Assembly: GCA_020055645.1 (NCBI GenBank) | Contig: CM034549.1 | Location: forward strand, 3,224,001-3,288,000 | Length of the DNA: 64,000 nt | Reading direction: 5' to 3' | Origin: Tomocerus qinae | Taxonomy: Eukaryota > Arthropoda > Collembola > Entomobryomorpha > Tomoceridae | Shown: one piece after another, positions 1-13,310 of the stretch | Position numbering within the stretch: position 1 is the first letter of the stretch | How the letters are laid out: each line of letters starts with the position of its first letter | Made by a program: the position numbers and the translations under genes | Notes under the pieces: model-generated | What the model was told of the DNA's origin: nothing | What the model saw: the letters and a program-made list of their open reading frames with translations, nothing else | The model's database searches: none

Positions 1-347
1 CTGATTGATTTAACCCTGAAATTGGAGAGAATTCCCACTTCATCGTAAAGTTCTTCCTTATAAAATAAAATAATTCTGTTTCTGAGTTGATTTTGTCGTA
101 TATCCGAAACCAGTAGTGTGTGTGTTCATAAATGCTCTTGAGTTGAATAATGATAAGAATCCCTGTGTAGTAATCGTTGTATTATTGTATTGTATATTCA
201 ATATTTACAATTTGTATGCATCAGTGTAAGTGATTCTATTTATCTTTTTGCAGGTTTTCCAAACTTTTAGTTGAAAGGCTTTATCTGGACATAAGGCAAC
301 TCGTCAACTACAAATTAGCCCGTGTACTACATTCATTGTAGTTAAAA

Positions 348-1847
348 ATGAAACTAATCGAGACAATAGACGATCAGAAAACAGTGCGACTAGGAATTGT
401 CAAACTGGGAACAGCGGTTGGCAAAGTAAGTTAGGTAGTCTCATTGGAATAATTTATCCATTAAGATTAATAATGTTTAATTGACAAAACAAAAGGCCTT
501 TATGTTCGAGTATTACCTAAATATGTAATTACCAATTTCTACAATTTTTGTTACTAAAGGTTGCTTTTATGACGGACTTTCTCTTTTACAGATGAAATAT
601 GCCCTAATTGACGAAGTGGATATTCCAATAATACACGAGTACAAATTTGACGCTCGATTAGAAATCGATAGAAATGGCGACGGTCTTAGAGTAATAGCTA
701 TGGGTCACCCTAAGTCAAAAGGAGTCGTTATTCCACTGCCTCTACAGAAAATAGTGTGGTAGGTTTAGTTTTTCGTGCATGTAGTCAACCATACCTGATT
801 TACTAATGAGTAAAGGAATAAATTAAGTTCTTGAATGAATTTTCAGGGAACATCGTAATGGTCTCGTTGAGTCCGGGTATGAAGTTCGTCATATAAATGG
901 TATATCCATGGATAACAGATTAGATAATTTGACACTAGTCCCTCAATGGGTTTCGAAAACGGAGCAAGACAAAATTCTGCAATCACGTTGTACTGAAAGT
1001 CACGTCTGGGAGAGACGCAGAGAGTCACAAAACGATTTAAATGACAATATGCTCAGTGACGAAGATTTTGAAGAATCCAGTCAACCAGCTGCCGAAAATA
1101 AAAGCGAAAGACGCAAGGGCGTTAATTCTTTGTATTGGAAGGCAATAACTCAGCTGTTAACGAAGGAGTCAGATGAGGTACACAAAAACCGAATTTATGG
1201 CAACTTTATGTGCACGTTTGTATTTGTGGCTTGATTGTACTTGTACATTTTGCAATCGCAGTATATTTAATATTTATTAGATGTGATGAATTTAAATGTG
1301 AATCTCGAGTTAATTTCCATGTTTGATTTTGATTTGACACTTCAGCAAAAATATGCGTGTGGCGTCCCTTGTTCTAGAGCCTATTTTACCACAGAAGGAG
1401 AACTTATATCTCGTGAATGTCCATCGTTTTATTTTTTTGAATGCCATTATCCCGCATGCACTGCAATTGAGTCCGAACCCAGAGAATTTGCAATGTGTGG
1501 AAGATGTCAGGTAATTTTATTTCGCTTACATTGTAACTGAATGAATATGAAAGCAAAAATATTTTGTTTTTATATTCATATAAAATCTGTCCGTTATCTT
1601 CCATGTCTTATTGTTGTTTGTGTAAATGGCATTTAGAAAATCATAATTAAAGACTCATTGCAGAAAATTAATATTCATGTGGTTAAAATTTTAGCAAGCT
1701 CGATATTGCGGACGCGAATGTCAACGTGAGGATTGGACAGTTCATCGGGACCATTGCAGTGAAGCACAACGTCGTAGTTCCTCAAATCACAGTCGATCTT
1801 TAAAATCCGGAAGACGTGACACAGCTCGGGGCATAGCCGATCGTTGA
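348..1847 (+). CDS. ZMYND19: ZMYND19-like zinc finger MYND domain protein, complete, 5 coding exons
   Basis: Exons 348-425, 592-758, 847-1177, 1346-1510 and 1695-1847 join in phase to give 297 aa. All introns are GT-AG. The N-terminal half carries the family's patterns (LGIVKLG, YALIDEVDIP, WEHRNG, DNRLDNLTLVP). A MYND zinc finger closes the protein at about residues 225-268, with Cys pairs CHYPAC, CGRC and CGREC and the final HRDHC. Vertebrate ZMYND19 is about 227 aa; the extra length here is mainly an acidic, Ser-rich insert before the SLYW motif. In vertebrates the protein binds the tail of the melanin-concentrating hormone receptor and has been linked to the CTLH/GID ubiquitin ligase; that role is only inferred here. 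A splice-acceptor-like site at 251-253 suggests an upstream non-coding exon. The start is the only in-frame ATG before LGIVKLG. The gene converges on the F-box gene. Confidence 0.93.
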
Positions 1848-1869
1848 AAAAGACAGTTTTATACGTATA

Positions 1870-1875
1870 AATAAA
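1870..1875 (+). terminator. Poly(A) signal of ZMYND19
   Basis: A canonical AATAAA lies 23 bp after the ZMYND19 stop codon, followed by a run of AAT triplets. It implies a very short 3' UTR. Confidence 0.6.
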
Positions 1876-1899
1876 TTAATCAATAATAATAATAATTGC

Positions 1900-4800
1900 T
1901 GGAATATCATCTTCGTTTTCAATTCAACAATCGACTGAGTATGCTTTAGCTTTCTTCATTCATTTACATTTGTATTGTATACTGTATATGCAAATAACAA
2001 TTTATAGACATGAAGAAGTGCTTTAGCCAATAAATAATTAATGACATACCTTTATACATTAAAATTACGTACCTTGCATACTATAGTGCTAACCAAACCA
2101 CCATAGATATGTAATATGTAGGTAAAGGTACTGATTTACTGATACAGCCTGTTAGTAGATAGCATAAACTTCTCCTTATTTCTTTAAGATTTATTTTCCT
2201 TGCCTACAGTCAAGAAACTGCCTTTGTTTCGTCTGCTGTGTTATCAGCTACCTTTTGTTACAAAATCGTTAAGTTAACCTTGAAGGGCAGTAACGAAATT
2301 AAAGCGGTAGGTATTATTATTTCGAGAGCAAAATTATTTAATAACTGAAAAATTAAAAAGCTATAGATAGATATTAGTTGTTTCTACTCAGAGGCTGCGT
2401 TACATTTTTGTACAAATTATTTTGTAGATTGATTTTTTAATATATATTTCTATTAGCTTTTACAATCTAAGCCTCGTCAACTGAAGGAATAAACTTACTG
2501 CCTATAAATCTACTTACTATGCTACTACTAAAGTTCAGTACTGACAGCTGGTTGTGTTAACCTATCTATGTAGCTCTATAGACCGTATTGAGGAATATAA
2601 CAATGTATTTTGTAAAATTAGCAATAAGTAAGAAAGACGAGAAAAATTGTATAATCTTTCAAATTGAATGACAACTTTAGATTAAATTAAGGTTTGGTTT
2701 GGCTGATTTCGACTGATTTCCAGTGTCAGTAAATAATATAAATTGTGAGATTACTATTGTTAATAGTTGCAGCTTGATGCCTTGCTACTGTCAGCCAAAT
2801 CAAAGTATATAAAATGTATGACTATATTGACACAAGGTTGATAATTGAGACTAATTGGTTCATAATTTAAGTTAGCAATGTTACTGACCAATGACTCTTG
2901 AAGAGTCAGGATGTACCAGATCAGAGCCGGCAGAATAAGACAAGAACAAAATGTGCTTAAAGTGAAGTTACCTTAAAATATACCTAATTGGTATTTGAAT
3001 GTGTTAAGTAATACTACTACTACTACTATTCTATAGCACGCATATCAGAAAAGGAAGATAAGCCTATTTAGTATTGTGTATTTAAGATGGTAGCTCGTTT
3101 TGTATTCTAAGCTAAATATATATAGACAGTCAAAAGAAATTAAAATAACTCTTTTGATACACTTTGTAAGGAAAATGTGCTTACAAAAAGTTAAAAACTT
3201 GAATGAATTGAAAAATAAATTAAAACATATAAAAGAATACATTCATTTGTGGTCCATTATCATTTCTTTTAATGCTACCCCAATAAAACCTCCCTCATGG
3301 TCGAGTCTTTATGGAACGATAATGAATTTATTGCTGATAATAATGTTATGTAATAATATTTCTTATTTACATTTACACAGTAATGACCTCCATTTCTCTA
3401 TACGAGTGTGTACATTATATTTCATTCATCATTATTATACAGATAAAGTTTCTTCTCACATTATTGCAACAAAATATTACGAACAATCACACATTATGAA
3501 AAGTAACATTGTATTAAACAGTGTAATTGTATAAGACCATCTTCTTACACGCTAGACTTATACAAATACATATTTACAAAGATCTTCACAGGACAGGATA
3601 TTTATTAATCAATTTAAACTTCATTTTCCAGTAATGTAGGTACAATCGTATATGCATAGCAAACTTGAGGTTCTATTATTATAAACATTCATGCTAATAA
3701 ATGCACCTTCAAAAATTAAAGATTCAGTACACATTTTGAGCGAAATTAAATAAATTAATACACAAATAACTGGTCTCCATACACTAACTATACGCACCAT
3801 TGTCGTAGTAGGCAGTGACTATGGTAGATCTTGTTATTCAGTAATACGCATAGTATAATACAAAGAAAGGGAATTTAACAGTTTATATACTTAGGTTTGT
3901 GTACCAAATATAGTTAGTACTAGACATTTAAAAATCCTTTCACATACATTATTGCATGAACGAAATTGGTCGGTCGGGACTCTCGACTTTTTTATTTCAA
4001 CTCTTCAATATTCAATAATAATTAACATTGAATTAAAGCTTTGAATTACGTATTTTCAACACGCTTAGCAGTTATCTACAAACTAATGTTTACTTGTGTT
4101 ATCGCACCGAAAGCGCATGCAGCGCACACTTAATGTAATAGTAGTAGTGATCTAGTGATGTGTATTCTCTGTACTAACTACAGATAATTAAATAATATAT
4201 AATCAAAAACTGCATGTATAAAGTAAGATTTAAATAGGTATTGCACTACAAATTAATTTGGTAAAAAATGCACAAAGTTTCACTACCCAACAAATTGATT
4301 TACCCAAGTAAATATTATCATTTGTGTGAAGAAGCACTAGACTAAATATACTAAATGAGTATTAATGACAAACAACCTCTTTACATATGTGAGACACCTA
4401 ATAAGACATAATGGAATTTAAGTTCTTAGCAGACATCTTAAATAAATACAATAATGGATATAGTAGACACACTGCACTGTGACATAATTACACCAACCTC
4501 TACATATGTCAATTTCAGTTGCATATAAATGAGTAGTGAGAAAAATAAACACCGTTAGTATCGATTAGTAAGTATAATTCTCATCTGACTGAAATTACGT
4601 GCACTACATGGTTGAAGATGCATAGCTTTCTAAGTAGCATAATAATCTGCAACATTTTAATTAACAGAATACAAAAGTAAATAAAGTAAAAGCCAATCCG
4701 AAACCAAGATTATTATTCTTTAGACGTTATGAAAGACAAAACAGTCTCAGCTCAAAATCAATCATACAAAATGCTGTTATTTAATCACAAACTAAATACT

Positions 4801-6600
4801 TGAAATCTGTACTTAATCATAGTGGCCGAGATATTAAATATTTTCCTCGTTTTCATCCATCATTAGTACTATACTACTTATAGTCTGCTTGTTTCATGGC
4901 ATGACTGACTGACCATTAACATTCCTTTTAATTTTGAGCAAATTATTAACAAACTTCCCTTGGTTGCTTTACAATTGATTACTTCTATTATAAATGTTTC
5001 TAGACCATATGTTTAAGACATTTAAGGCATAATCATTAGAATTCGAAATGAATTGTGTACCTTTGACAATACTACCCTAGTACAGTACAACCTAGTCATT
5101 GCAGTAAAATAGGCACCGATTTGTCTTATTAGTTTTTAAATTCGACCTAAGTCTTAGGATCATTTTATCGTGCACGCACACTTTTTTGTGGATAACCAAT
5201 TTATTTTGAAGAAAGTAACTTTAAATTGGATTTTAGTATTCATTAGTTAAACCAGAGTCGCAAAAATTTTAACAATTTGTTAGTTACCTAATTTTCTAAA
5301 TCCTTTCGTGATGATTATAATGTGTAGTAATCTTTGATGAAAAGCTTAAAGCTTTGATTTGCCTTCTTTTTACCATGAACACACACTTTTGAACACACAT
5401 TCATTAAATTACGTACATTAACCCACTCTCTAAATCTCTAAGTCTAATAAAGGCAGTTTAATTAACTAAATATAGATTACAATTACCAAACAGGGAGTAT
5501 CTACCTCTATACACTACTTCTCCAAGGGTGCATGCATAAACAAGGCTTTTGCGTGATCACAATTCATACGTACCTCATCGACCATCATTTTCATCAATTC
5601 CAAACTCCACTAAATCTGTTTTTAAACCGGAAAAGTTTACAAATGAAAATTACTATTGACTTTGTTAAAAATATCATTTCACCGTTTATTATATTGCTAT
5701 ATCTGTAATCTGTACACAGAGTGATTAGCTCCTAAATTTTTATTGTGATGTGCACACTCCGCACACTATAAAAAAAGTGTGTAGCATATAAAAAGGAATT
5801 TATATGCAGATATTCAGATAGATTCTGCTCGTATTCAATTAAACTTCCTATATAAACACACTTAAAGTGCTCAGAAACCTCTAATTAAAATATTGATTGT
5901 AAATATCGTGGTAAACTTTTGTGAAGAATGATGAAGGTCTTACTTTACATCTGTTGTTGACTCCTTGGCTAAGCTAGATATATTATTTGTAATTGATTCA
6001 TATCAAGCCACGCTTGTAATCTGTGTCTAAATTCTTCATTTCTACGAATTTCACTTGGAACTTACTATATTCTTATTCTAGGTTAAACAAACCATATTAT
6101 TATACCCAAATAACCATATTTTACTACTGTATAATTGTAGCAACGTATAGAGAATCTTCTAATACAGAAGTGAGATACTTTAATGGTCTAAAAAAGGTAT
6201 CTTAAAAAGATGATCTTTATTTAATTTGAGAAAGTATTGAATCAGAGGCTAATAATTATTAGCTAAGGTCATTATTAGTGAAGTACAAATTGGCAAAGTA
6301 CAGAGGCATGAATAAGGTACTGAGTTATTTTACACATTATAATATGCCAATAGTAGTAATCTGCAAACCAGGTTAAGCCAACGATTATCCAATCCATCCT
6401 ACAACTACTACACTACTGCTACAATAGAGTTCTAAACGTTCCTATAATTAATAGTTCGTAATTATCTGTATTAGTAAAATAGTACAAAGTTGCTGCTACT
6501 TACGAATAATATTATGACAAGATATCAAACAGATATTAATTAACAATGTTATATTATTTGTCTAATCCTTCGATGAAACTAGGCCTACATGAGGCTTAAT
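1900..6600. other. Gene-free AT-rich interval between convergent genes
   Basis: About 4.7 kb with no supported gene. The longest open frame (3100-3534, 144 codons) is AT-driven: Ile, Lys, Asn, Tyr and His dominate, there are no recognisable motifs, and no splice-linked partner exon was found. A short AGT/ACT trinucleotide run sits near 3010. The interval may hold alternative 3' UTR of either flanking gene, but I see no structured element in it. Confidence 0.55.
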
Positions 6601-6622
6601 CCTTACTTGTGTAGGCAAACTA

Positions 6623-6628
6623 TTTATT
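6623..6628 (-). terminator. Candidate poly(A) signal of the F-box gene
   Basis: AATAAA on the minus strand lies about 125 bp beyond the F-box gene's stop codon. It is the nearest canonical hexamer downstream of the stop. Confidence 0.45.
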
Positions 6629-6751
6629 ATGAGTTAGCTAAATGTTATTACACATCTGTTATATATAGTATCAATAGTAAATGTGTGTACTGTAGTGCAT
6701 AGAATTATTCAGCAGACGAAATTAAATGTTCGTACAGACCTGTTCATTTTA

Positions 6752-9318
6752 TTACTCATTGGTATGGTCATCGAATTTCCCATTGAGGACTTGCTCCCGA
6801 AGAGTTGCCACTTCTTCCGACGTTTGGTAATGTCTTTTAATTCCCCGAGGCAAGGCCCTGCACGATGTCAAGTTGAGAATCTGGAGATTTAAACAAGCAC
6901 TTAGCGCTACTTTAACACTATCAAAGGACACTGAGGAGCCACAAAGGTCAAGAATCTTCAAAGGTGGTTTCTGCCCATCATCTGTGTCCACCAATGCTTT
7001 GATGGCCAGATTGATCGCGTCTTCACTCGGAGTCCACGAAAAATCGATTTCTTTGAAACTGTGCTTCCATTTTCGAACCACCAACTCCAACCCATCCGAA
7101 CTGGACTTTGTAGCAAAACATCCTATCCAAATTCAATATCAAATTAAAAACAATTCAAATCTAGGAGATATTAAAGATGATTCTCAATGTACCCGAGAGG
7201 TAGAGATGCTCTAAATCCCATGCTGGAACTCGTACCAAACCAGAATCACTAATTTTTGTACATCCTCTCACATCAAGCAATCGCAACTTGTTTGAATTCT
7301 TCACGATCCTTGCTAGATCACTGTCGTCCATTCCCTATAATCATTTCAGACAATGTAATCATTTGTCTTATAACTATGAATAAGTGTAGGGTTTATCAAA
7401 GTTTACTTACTGGACAAAGTTTAGGGTCCACAGCGATGCTCAGCTCTTCCAACATAGGAAAACCCGGAGAGGCAGCCTACAATCAAACAATATGAGTGAC
7501 GATACTGATTTATAGAAGTAGTTTCATCTGATATGATGTATTAATTGTGTGTTTACCTGATCTTTGAGCGCAGTTTCTCCAAGAACCACTTCAGAATTTG
7601 TTAATCGCAGAATTTTCATCGACGGACATCCCTGTTGGAGTTGTTCCATTTTTATAACAATTGAATCTCTTCTAGGCGATCTGATGTTGGAAAGATCCAA
7701 TACTTCAAGGTTAATACAATGTTCCTGTTTTAAAATAATTAGTTAGAACTTCGGAAAAAGAAAAAGCATAATGACCTAATTAAATAAAATCTAACCGCTA
7801 GACAGGAAACGAGCTGAGGGGCACTTGCTAGACAATTATTTGCCAAAGATATATGTACTAATCGAGATCCTAAAGTTTCGGCAACTTCTCCAATAGACGA
7901 TGTAGACAGTGCACTTTTAGCGTTGTAGGTATTCTAAGAAATATTACAAATACTTTAAAGAAAATTGTTAAGTAATTATAGAATTGAAAGGATTGGTGTC
8001 TTTGTTTACAGAAATAGCAGAGAGATCAAGTTTTTTCAAAAAGCTGCAAGATTCAGTGATTGTTTTCAGATTAGTTGCACTCAGTTTATGACAAGAGGAC
8101 ATAAACAGACTTTCCACATCTTTACAAGTTCGAGCTAGCACTTCCACAGCACCATGTGTCAAAGCCGACGACCATCCCCCTACACAAATTTTAAAAAATA
8201 CTTAAAATATTTATTATTTGAAAGAAACTTATTAGCAAATTTCCTGAAACTTACCAATATTCAAATGTTTTACGTGAAAAAAACGATTTTCGAGCAAATA
8301 AACAAGATTTCTTTCTGATCTGTAAACATCTTTGACTCTTCCCGACGCTAAATCAACATGGGTCCACAATTCTGGTTTTGAAGCAACTTTCCACCACAAT
8401 CGACATACCTTTGAGGCTCTATATATAAATTCTCACATCAGAATCAATTCACCAATATCTACTATAGGTTTAAATATATCTTTCAAACCTGACAAGAAAT
8501 GGTATACATCCTTCATCTTTGATAATGAGAGAAAAAATAATGTGAAGTATATTTTCGGGTATTGCGTTCCCCCATCCACTTGGCTTCAAATTGGAATCTC
8601 CACAACCAGGGACTTTGGGCGATTGTTTGTGCTCACTAGATTTTTTTGGCTGATAGTCATCTTCGAAATCGGAAATATCGTCTTCATCCTCGTCCTTGCG
8701 CTTCTTCAACCTGCCCCTTCTATTGCCGCCTTTATGACCTCCTCTTCTGCCATGACTTGGAGATTTGCGAATTTTCATTTTGAGTCCATTCGACCCGGAA
8801 ATTTGGGAATGATAAGTCACAGATTCAGCAGCAGCAACGGAATTGACATTTGCTGAAGACACAGCTCCTCGTTTGGAACCCCGACCAGAGCCTCGAGGAC
8901 GACCTGGACCAACAGAAACTCGAGGGGGTGCCACAGGGGCAATAGGAGGTCGGGTCGTGGCTTTGTGCAAATTTATCTCATTCTGCACGGCATCCATCGC
9001 CGATTTCATTTGGGACATTTGCGCTTGAAACTGTTGGAAAAATAAGTTCGATTTCTGACGCCCTTCTCCAGAAGGCATTTTCTTCGGTGAAAGAACATGT
9101 AAGGTATCCGTAGAAATTGAAGTATTTTCATTTTGTACTTTAGCCATCAAATTCATACTCTTTCCTCTTGTTACGGCAACAGAAGTGCTCTGTCTTGTCT
9201 CAGCTCCAGAAAGCCCCGAATCGGACGATCCACTGGGAGATGACATATTTATAATCCCTGAACTATCCGCCGGAAGCTGCTCAGTTACTGAGGAAGTCGG
9301 TTTGTTAAACCCATTCAT
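6752..9318 (-). CDS. FBXL6: F-box/leucine-rich-repeat protein, FBXL6-like, complete, 8 coding exons
   Basis: Minus-strand exons 9318-8489, 8418-8255, 8179-8010, 7933-7796, 7724-7557, 7476-7411, 7334-7193 and 7122-6752 join in phase to 682 aa. The first ~250 residues are low complexity: Ser-rich, then Pro/Gly/Arg with a GRPRGSGRGSKRG stretch resembling an AT-hook, then Lys/Arg-rich, then an acidic DEDEDD run. The F-box follows (WGNAIPENILHIIFSLI, then KVCRLWWKVASKPELW, about residues 255-300). Leucine-rich repeats run to the C terminus (LTHGAVEVLARTCKDVESL, LEVLDLSNI, LRLLDVRGC, LKILDLCGS). F-box/LRR proteins recruit substrates to SCF (SKP1-CUL1) ubiquitin ligases. FBXL6 is the best fit by architecture, length and the C-terminal RALPRGIKR pattern, but other FBXL types are possible. 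The ATG at 9318 lies just inside an exon that follows a likely 5' non-coding exon with a donor near 9400. Confidence 0.85.
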
Positions 9319-9429
9319 TTCTAAAACCACCCACACTAACCTTAGCCTTTCTGATAAATCTAGGTTATCAAACAATTTTGTAGCGAACCAACTTACCTTA
9401 ACGGAAAAACATGGTAAATACAACGATCC

Positions 9430-12400
9430 TTGTATCTGTCAAATCTAATTGAACAAAAAGTCTGATTAAATATATTTTACCCACATAGACTCAAAGGAGC
9501 CTCTTTTTGAATAATTGCTTACTTTGTACTTGTATTTTCTTTCTAGTATCTGTATTTCCTTGTGTCCCATTTTTAGGATGGTCTTGTTTTGTCACATTTT
9601 TTATTCTGGTGTAATGATTTAGTTGACCTATTCCTTTCCGCATCCGTTTGTTAGGATCTGGTTAGAGAAAATTCTCATTTAAAAATTGTACAATCCATTA
9701 AAACTCATAACCTTGCCCTTGCTAAAACTTCTGAAAATTGGGAATAACATTCCTCTTGATAAATCTACCCAATCTGTTCATTGTATTGATTCATTACAGA
9801 TTTACATGCTACCTTCAAAACTCTGTGGGGGTATAAACGCTATTAAAATGGCCTACACATAATATTCTACACTAACAAACTTTTAGGACGTAAATAGTGG
9901 CAAATACATATTCTACACATCAAAGAAAACTACGGAAAACAGAAAGTTTGGCACACACACAAAGCTTCTGATTTTGACAGTAGGGATCTAAGAAGGAAAT
10001 GTTGGAATATAGAAAAACATTTAAAGGCACAAGTTGGTATTGTAAATATAATTGGAGGAGCTTACAGTTCTTGGTGAAAAATATTCATGAAGCACAATCG
10101 AAAATGTCAAGAAGAAGAAACGGAACACATGTGTTTTTGCGTATGTGTGCAGTGTAAATATTAATTCGCTAATTTAATATGTCCACTTGTGCTAAACTGA
10201 ACGGTTAGGAAAGTGTACTCCAAGCACTTAGTTGTGGATGACAATATTTTCATAAAAGGCTAATTGTGTCATCTAGTCATTAAAAGTTAAGAATTGATAG
10301 CCCTTGAAAACACCCAGCCCTGCTCACATTGAAGACTGATCTGCCCGCGTATCACACACGAAACATAAATTGCAAAACTGAACGTGAAACGCAGAATCAT
10401 AATATTCGGTTTCCCAGATGAGATTTGATATATCCTTATTGTAGTATTGTGATGCTGATGATGGAATATCCCACACCAGTACCAGTCCTCTATCTCTATC
10501 ACCACCACCGACCAAGTTTAACTATTACCAATATTTCTTTACTACACTTTTGTAGTGTGCTAAAATATGTGTTTTATGTTTATCTCTTTCAATCCCCCAT
10601 GCATACATCTACTCTCTACATATACATTCACATAATAACCTATCTCTCGTATGTACAGCAGCAGTCACTAGGTATTATCCGTTTCATTAGTAGTAGTGAG
10701 AGGCAGAATATCTCAGACTAGGCTCTTGCTCTACCTTACTATATCCTATACTTTACTTCACTCTATAGATATAAGTACACCAGCATTCACACAAACGTAA
10801 ACATAAAATTCTGGCTGTGTGTATGAAACCCTTCTGTCTCTCTCTATATGCCCAACTTACATTTACTACTGGTAACATAACATTACATAAATGTACAAGC
10901 CTCGATGTACATGTAGGTATGGATAGAAACGTCCCCCGATAGTATAAAGCTTACATACGACCATGTCGCAACTTACACGCAAATACAGAGTCAGTTGTGT
11001 AGCGCTATAGGTATATGTACGTGTATGTAACAAGTTTGTTCTATATTGTGTATCTGTACTCTCTTACACACAGAACCACCTACTAAAGTCGAACAACAAG
11101 TAACTAGTCCACTACATATACATAAATGTTATATATACTAGTTCTCCATTCCATTGCCTTGCAAATAAATACATAAGCTGAGAAGCGGATTTAGAGACAT
11201 TATTATTATATAGAGTCTTAGATACTGTTACTCTAAGTATACATAAATACAATACACACACCACAACAGAATTGAATACATTGTAGTTTGTAGTATGTAC
11301 AGAAACGGATGGCAAAACAAATTCTATCTAATATGATATAACCTGGCATCATTGGCCATTACATTATTGGTCGCTTATTTAGCACGTATTAGTTGGGTTA
11401 GTACGAAAGTGAATATTATTGAGTATAAGGAGCTACGAAATATGATGTGATGGAGGTACGTGGGTTACTTACTAATCTGCTTGCATATTATAGGAATAAG
11501 TTGATTAAGTAAAGATAGATAGTAGATATGCCTTAATATGTATGAGAAATAATATGAGTGATGTACTGCACATTTTTAGAACTGATATGCAGACCAATAA
11601 TGTTTAGAGTTTCTGATATAGTTAACTAATACTCTGCTACGTTTTCCAAGGTAAGTAAGGTAAGCACAACAAATAGTTGTATTATTAATTTCCTCAAGAA
11701 TACATCATTTAATATTATTGACGTTAGCAATTCATGTGCTTGAATGTATATATAACCAGAAGTAGACACACAGATACGTTTACCTTGCACAAATGTTGCT
11801 TGGGATTATGAAGGCAAAGTGTTACAAATAGCAGTAATTAAAGAAATATGACCGTTTATAAATAAATAACATCATCATTATGTACTTGAATACTATGTCT
11901 TAATTAATGAACACATTTAATACCTACAGTTTTACCTAAATATACTTCCATCTAACAAACAGTTAGGTATTTCATAATGATTATAGGTAGGTGCTACATG
12001 TGCTTACCCACATTCAATTAATTGGCACCTTATTAATAGTAGTTGTAGTAGGTACACTTATTGTATAGGTTATTCTTGTATATATGTACACCATACTCAC
12101 TCAATTCAATAGCAATTAAATACAGACCTTACGAAAGGAAATTATTAATGCCAAGTAATGAGATTTTATTAACATGTTCGAAAGACATCGAAGAAACGGA
12201 ATCAATCCGTTTTCACAGCTTGAAAAACCCTTAACCGAAATTTTTTATATAGAAAAACGTGAAGTAATTAATATGGACGAAAAGATCTCATTCAAATTCA
12301 ATAAAGCTAAAAATTCTGTAGAAGATAGTTTCGGCTTTTAAATTTCTCATACCTTATAACTTATAGTATGATTCTAATACTTAGTTAAATGGCGAATTTT

Positions 12401-13300
12401 TGTGCAAAATTGAAAGTGATGTTGTAAATGTAATCTTGAATTCAGGGAAAACAACAGTTATTTATAAAAATGAAAATGCATATCACTATTTTAATGTGCG
12501 TAATTAAAAAGGCATTAATAATTAGTTAATTAGTTAGTCATTTATACGCTTCATTGCTTACTTTATTTCATACTTTTATTCTTTTATAAACAAAGACAGG
12601 TGCAAGTGAAGAGTTGAGCCGTTGCGAATTGGGTACATGCATTGCATAGGAAAGCAAAAGCTCTTAAAGATCATTAAAGAGGAAAGAAGCTACTTTTTGC
12701 GACTTTCTGAGAGACAATGACATTGGATAGTACAAGCGTCCTTTGCCAGATGTCATTAAAATTTCTCTTAGCGAGTGAAGGTTCAACTTTTTGGTTTGAC
12801 TTCACTTGGCTTGTTATGAGTATTGCCTTTAGAAGATGGTAGAGTAGACAGTAGAAGTTTAGAGGGACGATTTAGCCAGGCAGGCAAGTATCAAGTAAAA
12901 GTGAGTGAGTGTATTGCGTTGATGTAGATTGCTGACTGACTCTTCCTCTTCCTTCCTTCATTTGTATTTGTACCCTGTTTCTTATTTGTATGTAATGTAC
13001 TACTACTACTACTACTATGCTGGAAGGAACACTGAATGAACTCCAGATCGACTCGAAGCCGCCACCGAGAAGACCCGAATCGATGACTAACTCTGACTGC
13101 CGCCGCCGCTGATGATGTTCTAAACTTCACCTGAACTGAAAACCTTGCTTGCAGAATATACGTAGATGCATTTAACGCAAAGCGGGATTCAATGCTCCTT
13201 ACTTCCAATTATTGCATAGATATCGAATCATGTCATTCATTGCTTAATATCCCGAATCCCTACTGGAGTTTACCACACGCTAGCCTCGGTACCACTTAAT
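9430..13300. other. Gene-poor interval upstream of the F-box gene
   Basis: No supported gene in about 3.9 kb. The DNA is AT-rich with scattered GTAT, TACA and ACT simple repeats (for example the ACT run near 12998-13015). A short protein-like stretch near 9660-9760 (reading LVRENSHLKIVQS) has no start, splice partner or continuation; it may be a relic of an unidentified element. The promoter of the F-box gene should lie near 9430-9700, but I see no clear core motif. Confidence 0.45.
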
Positions 13301-13310
13301 TCATGACTAC

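Noticed and set aside
3100-3534. 144-codon open frame on the plus strand
   Set aside because: Composition follows AT-rich DNA, with no domain, and it lies in an interval with no other coding evidence.
9660-9760. Stretch reading LVRENSHLKIVQS upstream of the F-box gene
   Set aside because: Short, stops on both sides, no assignable family; at most a relic.
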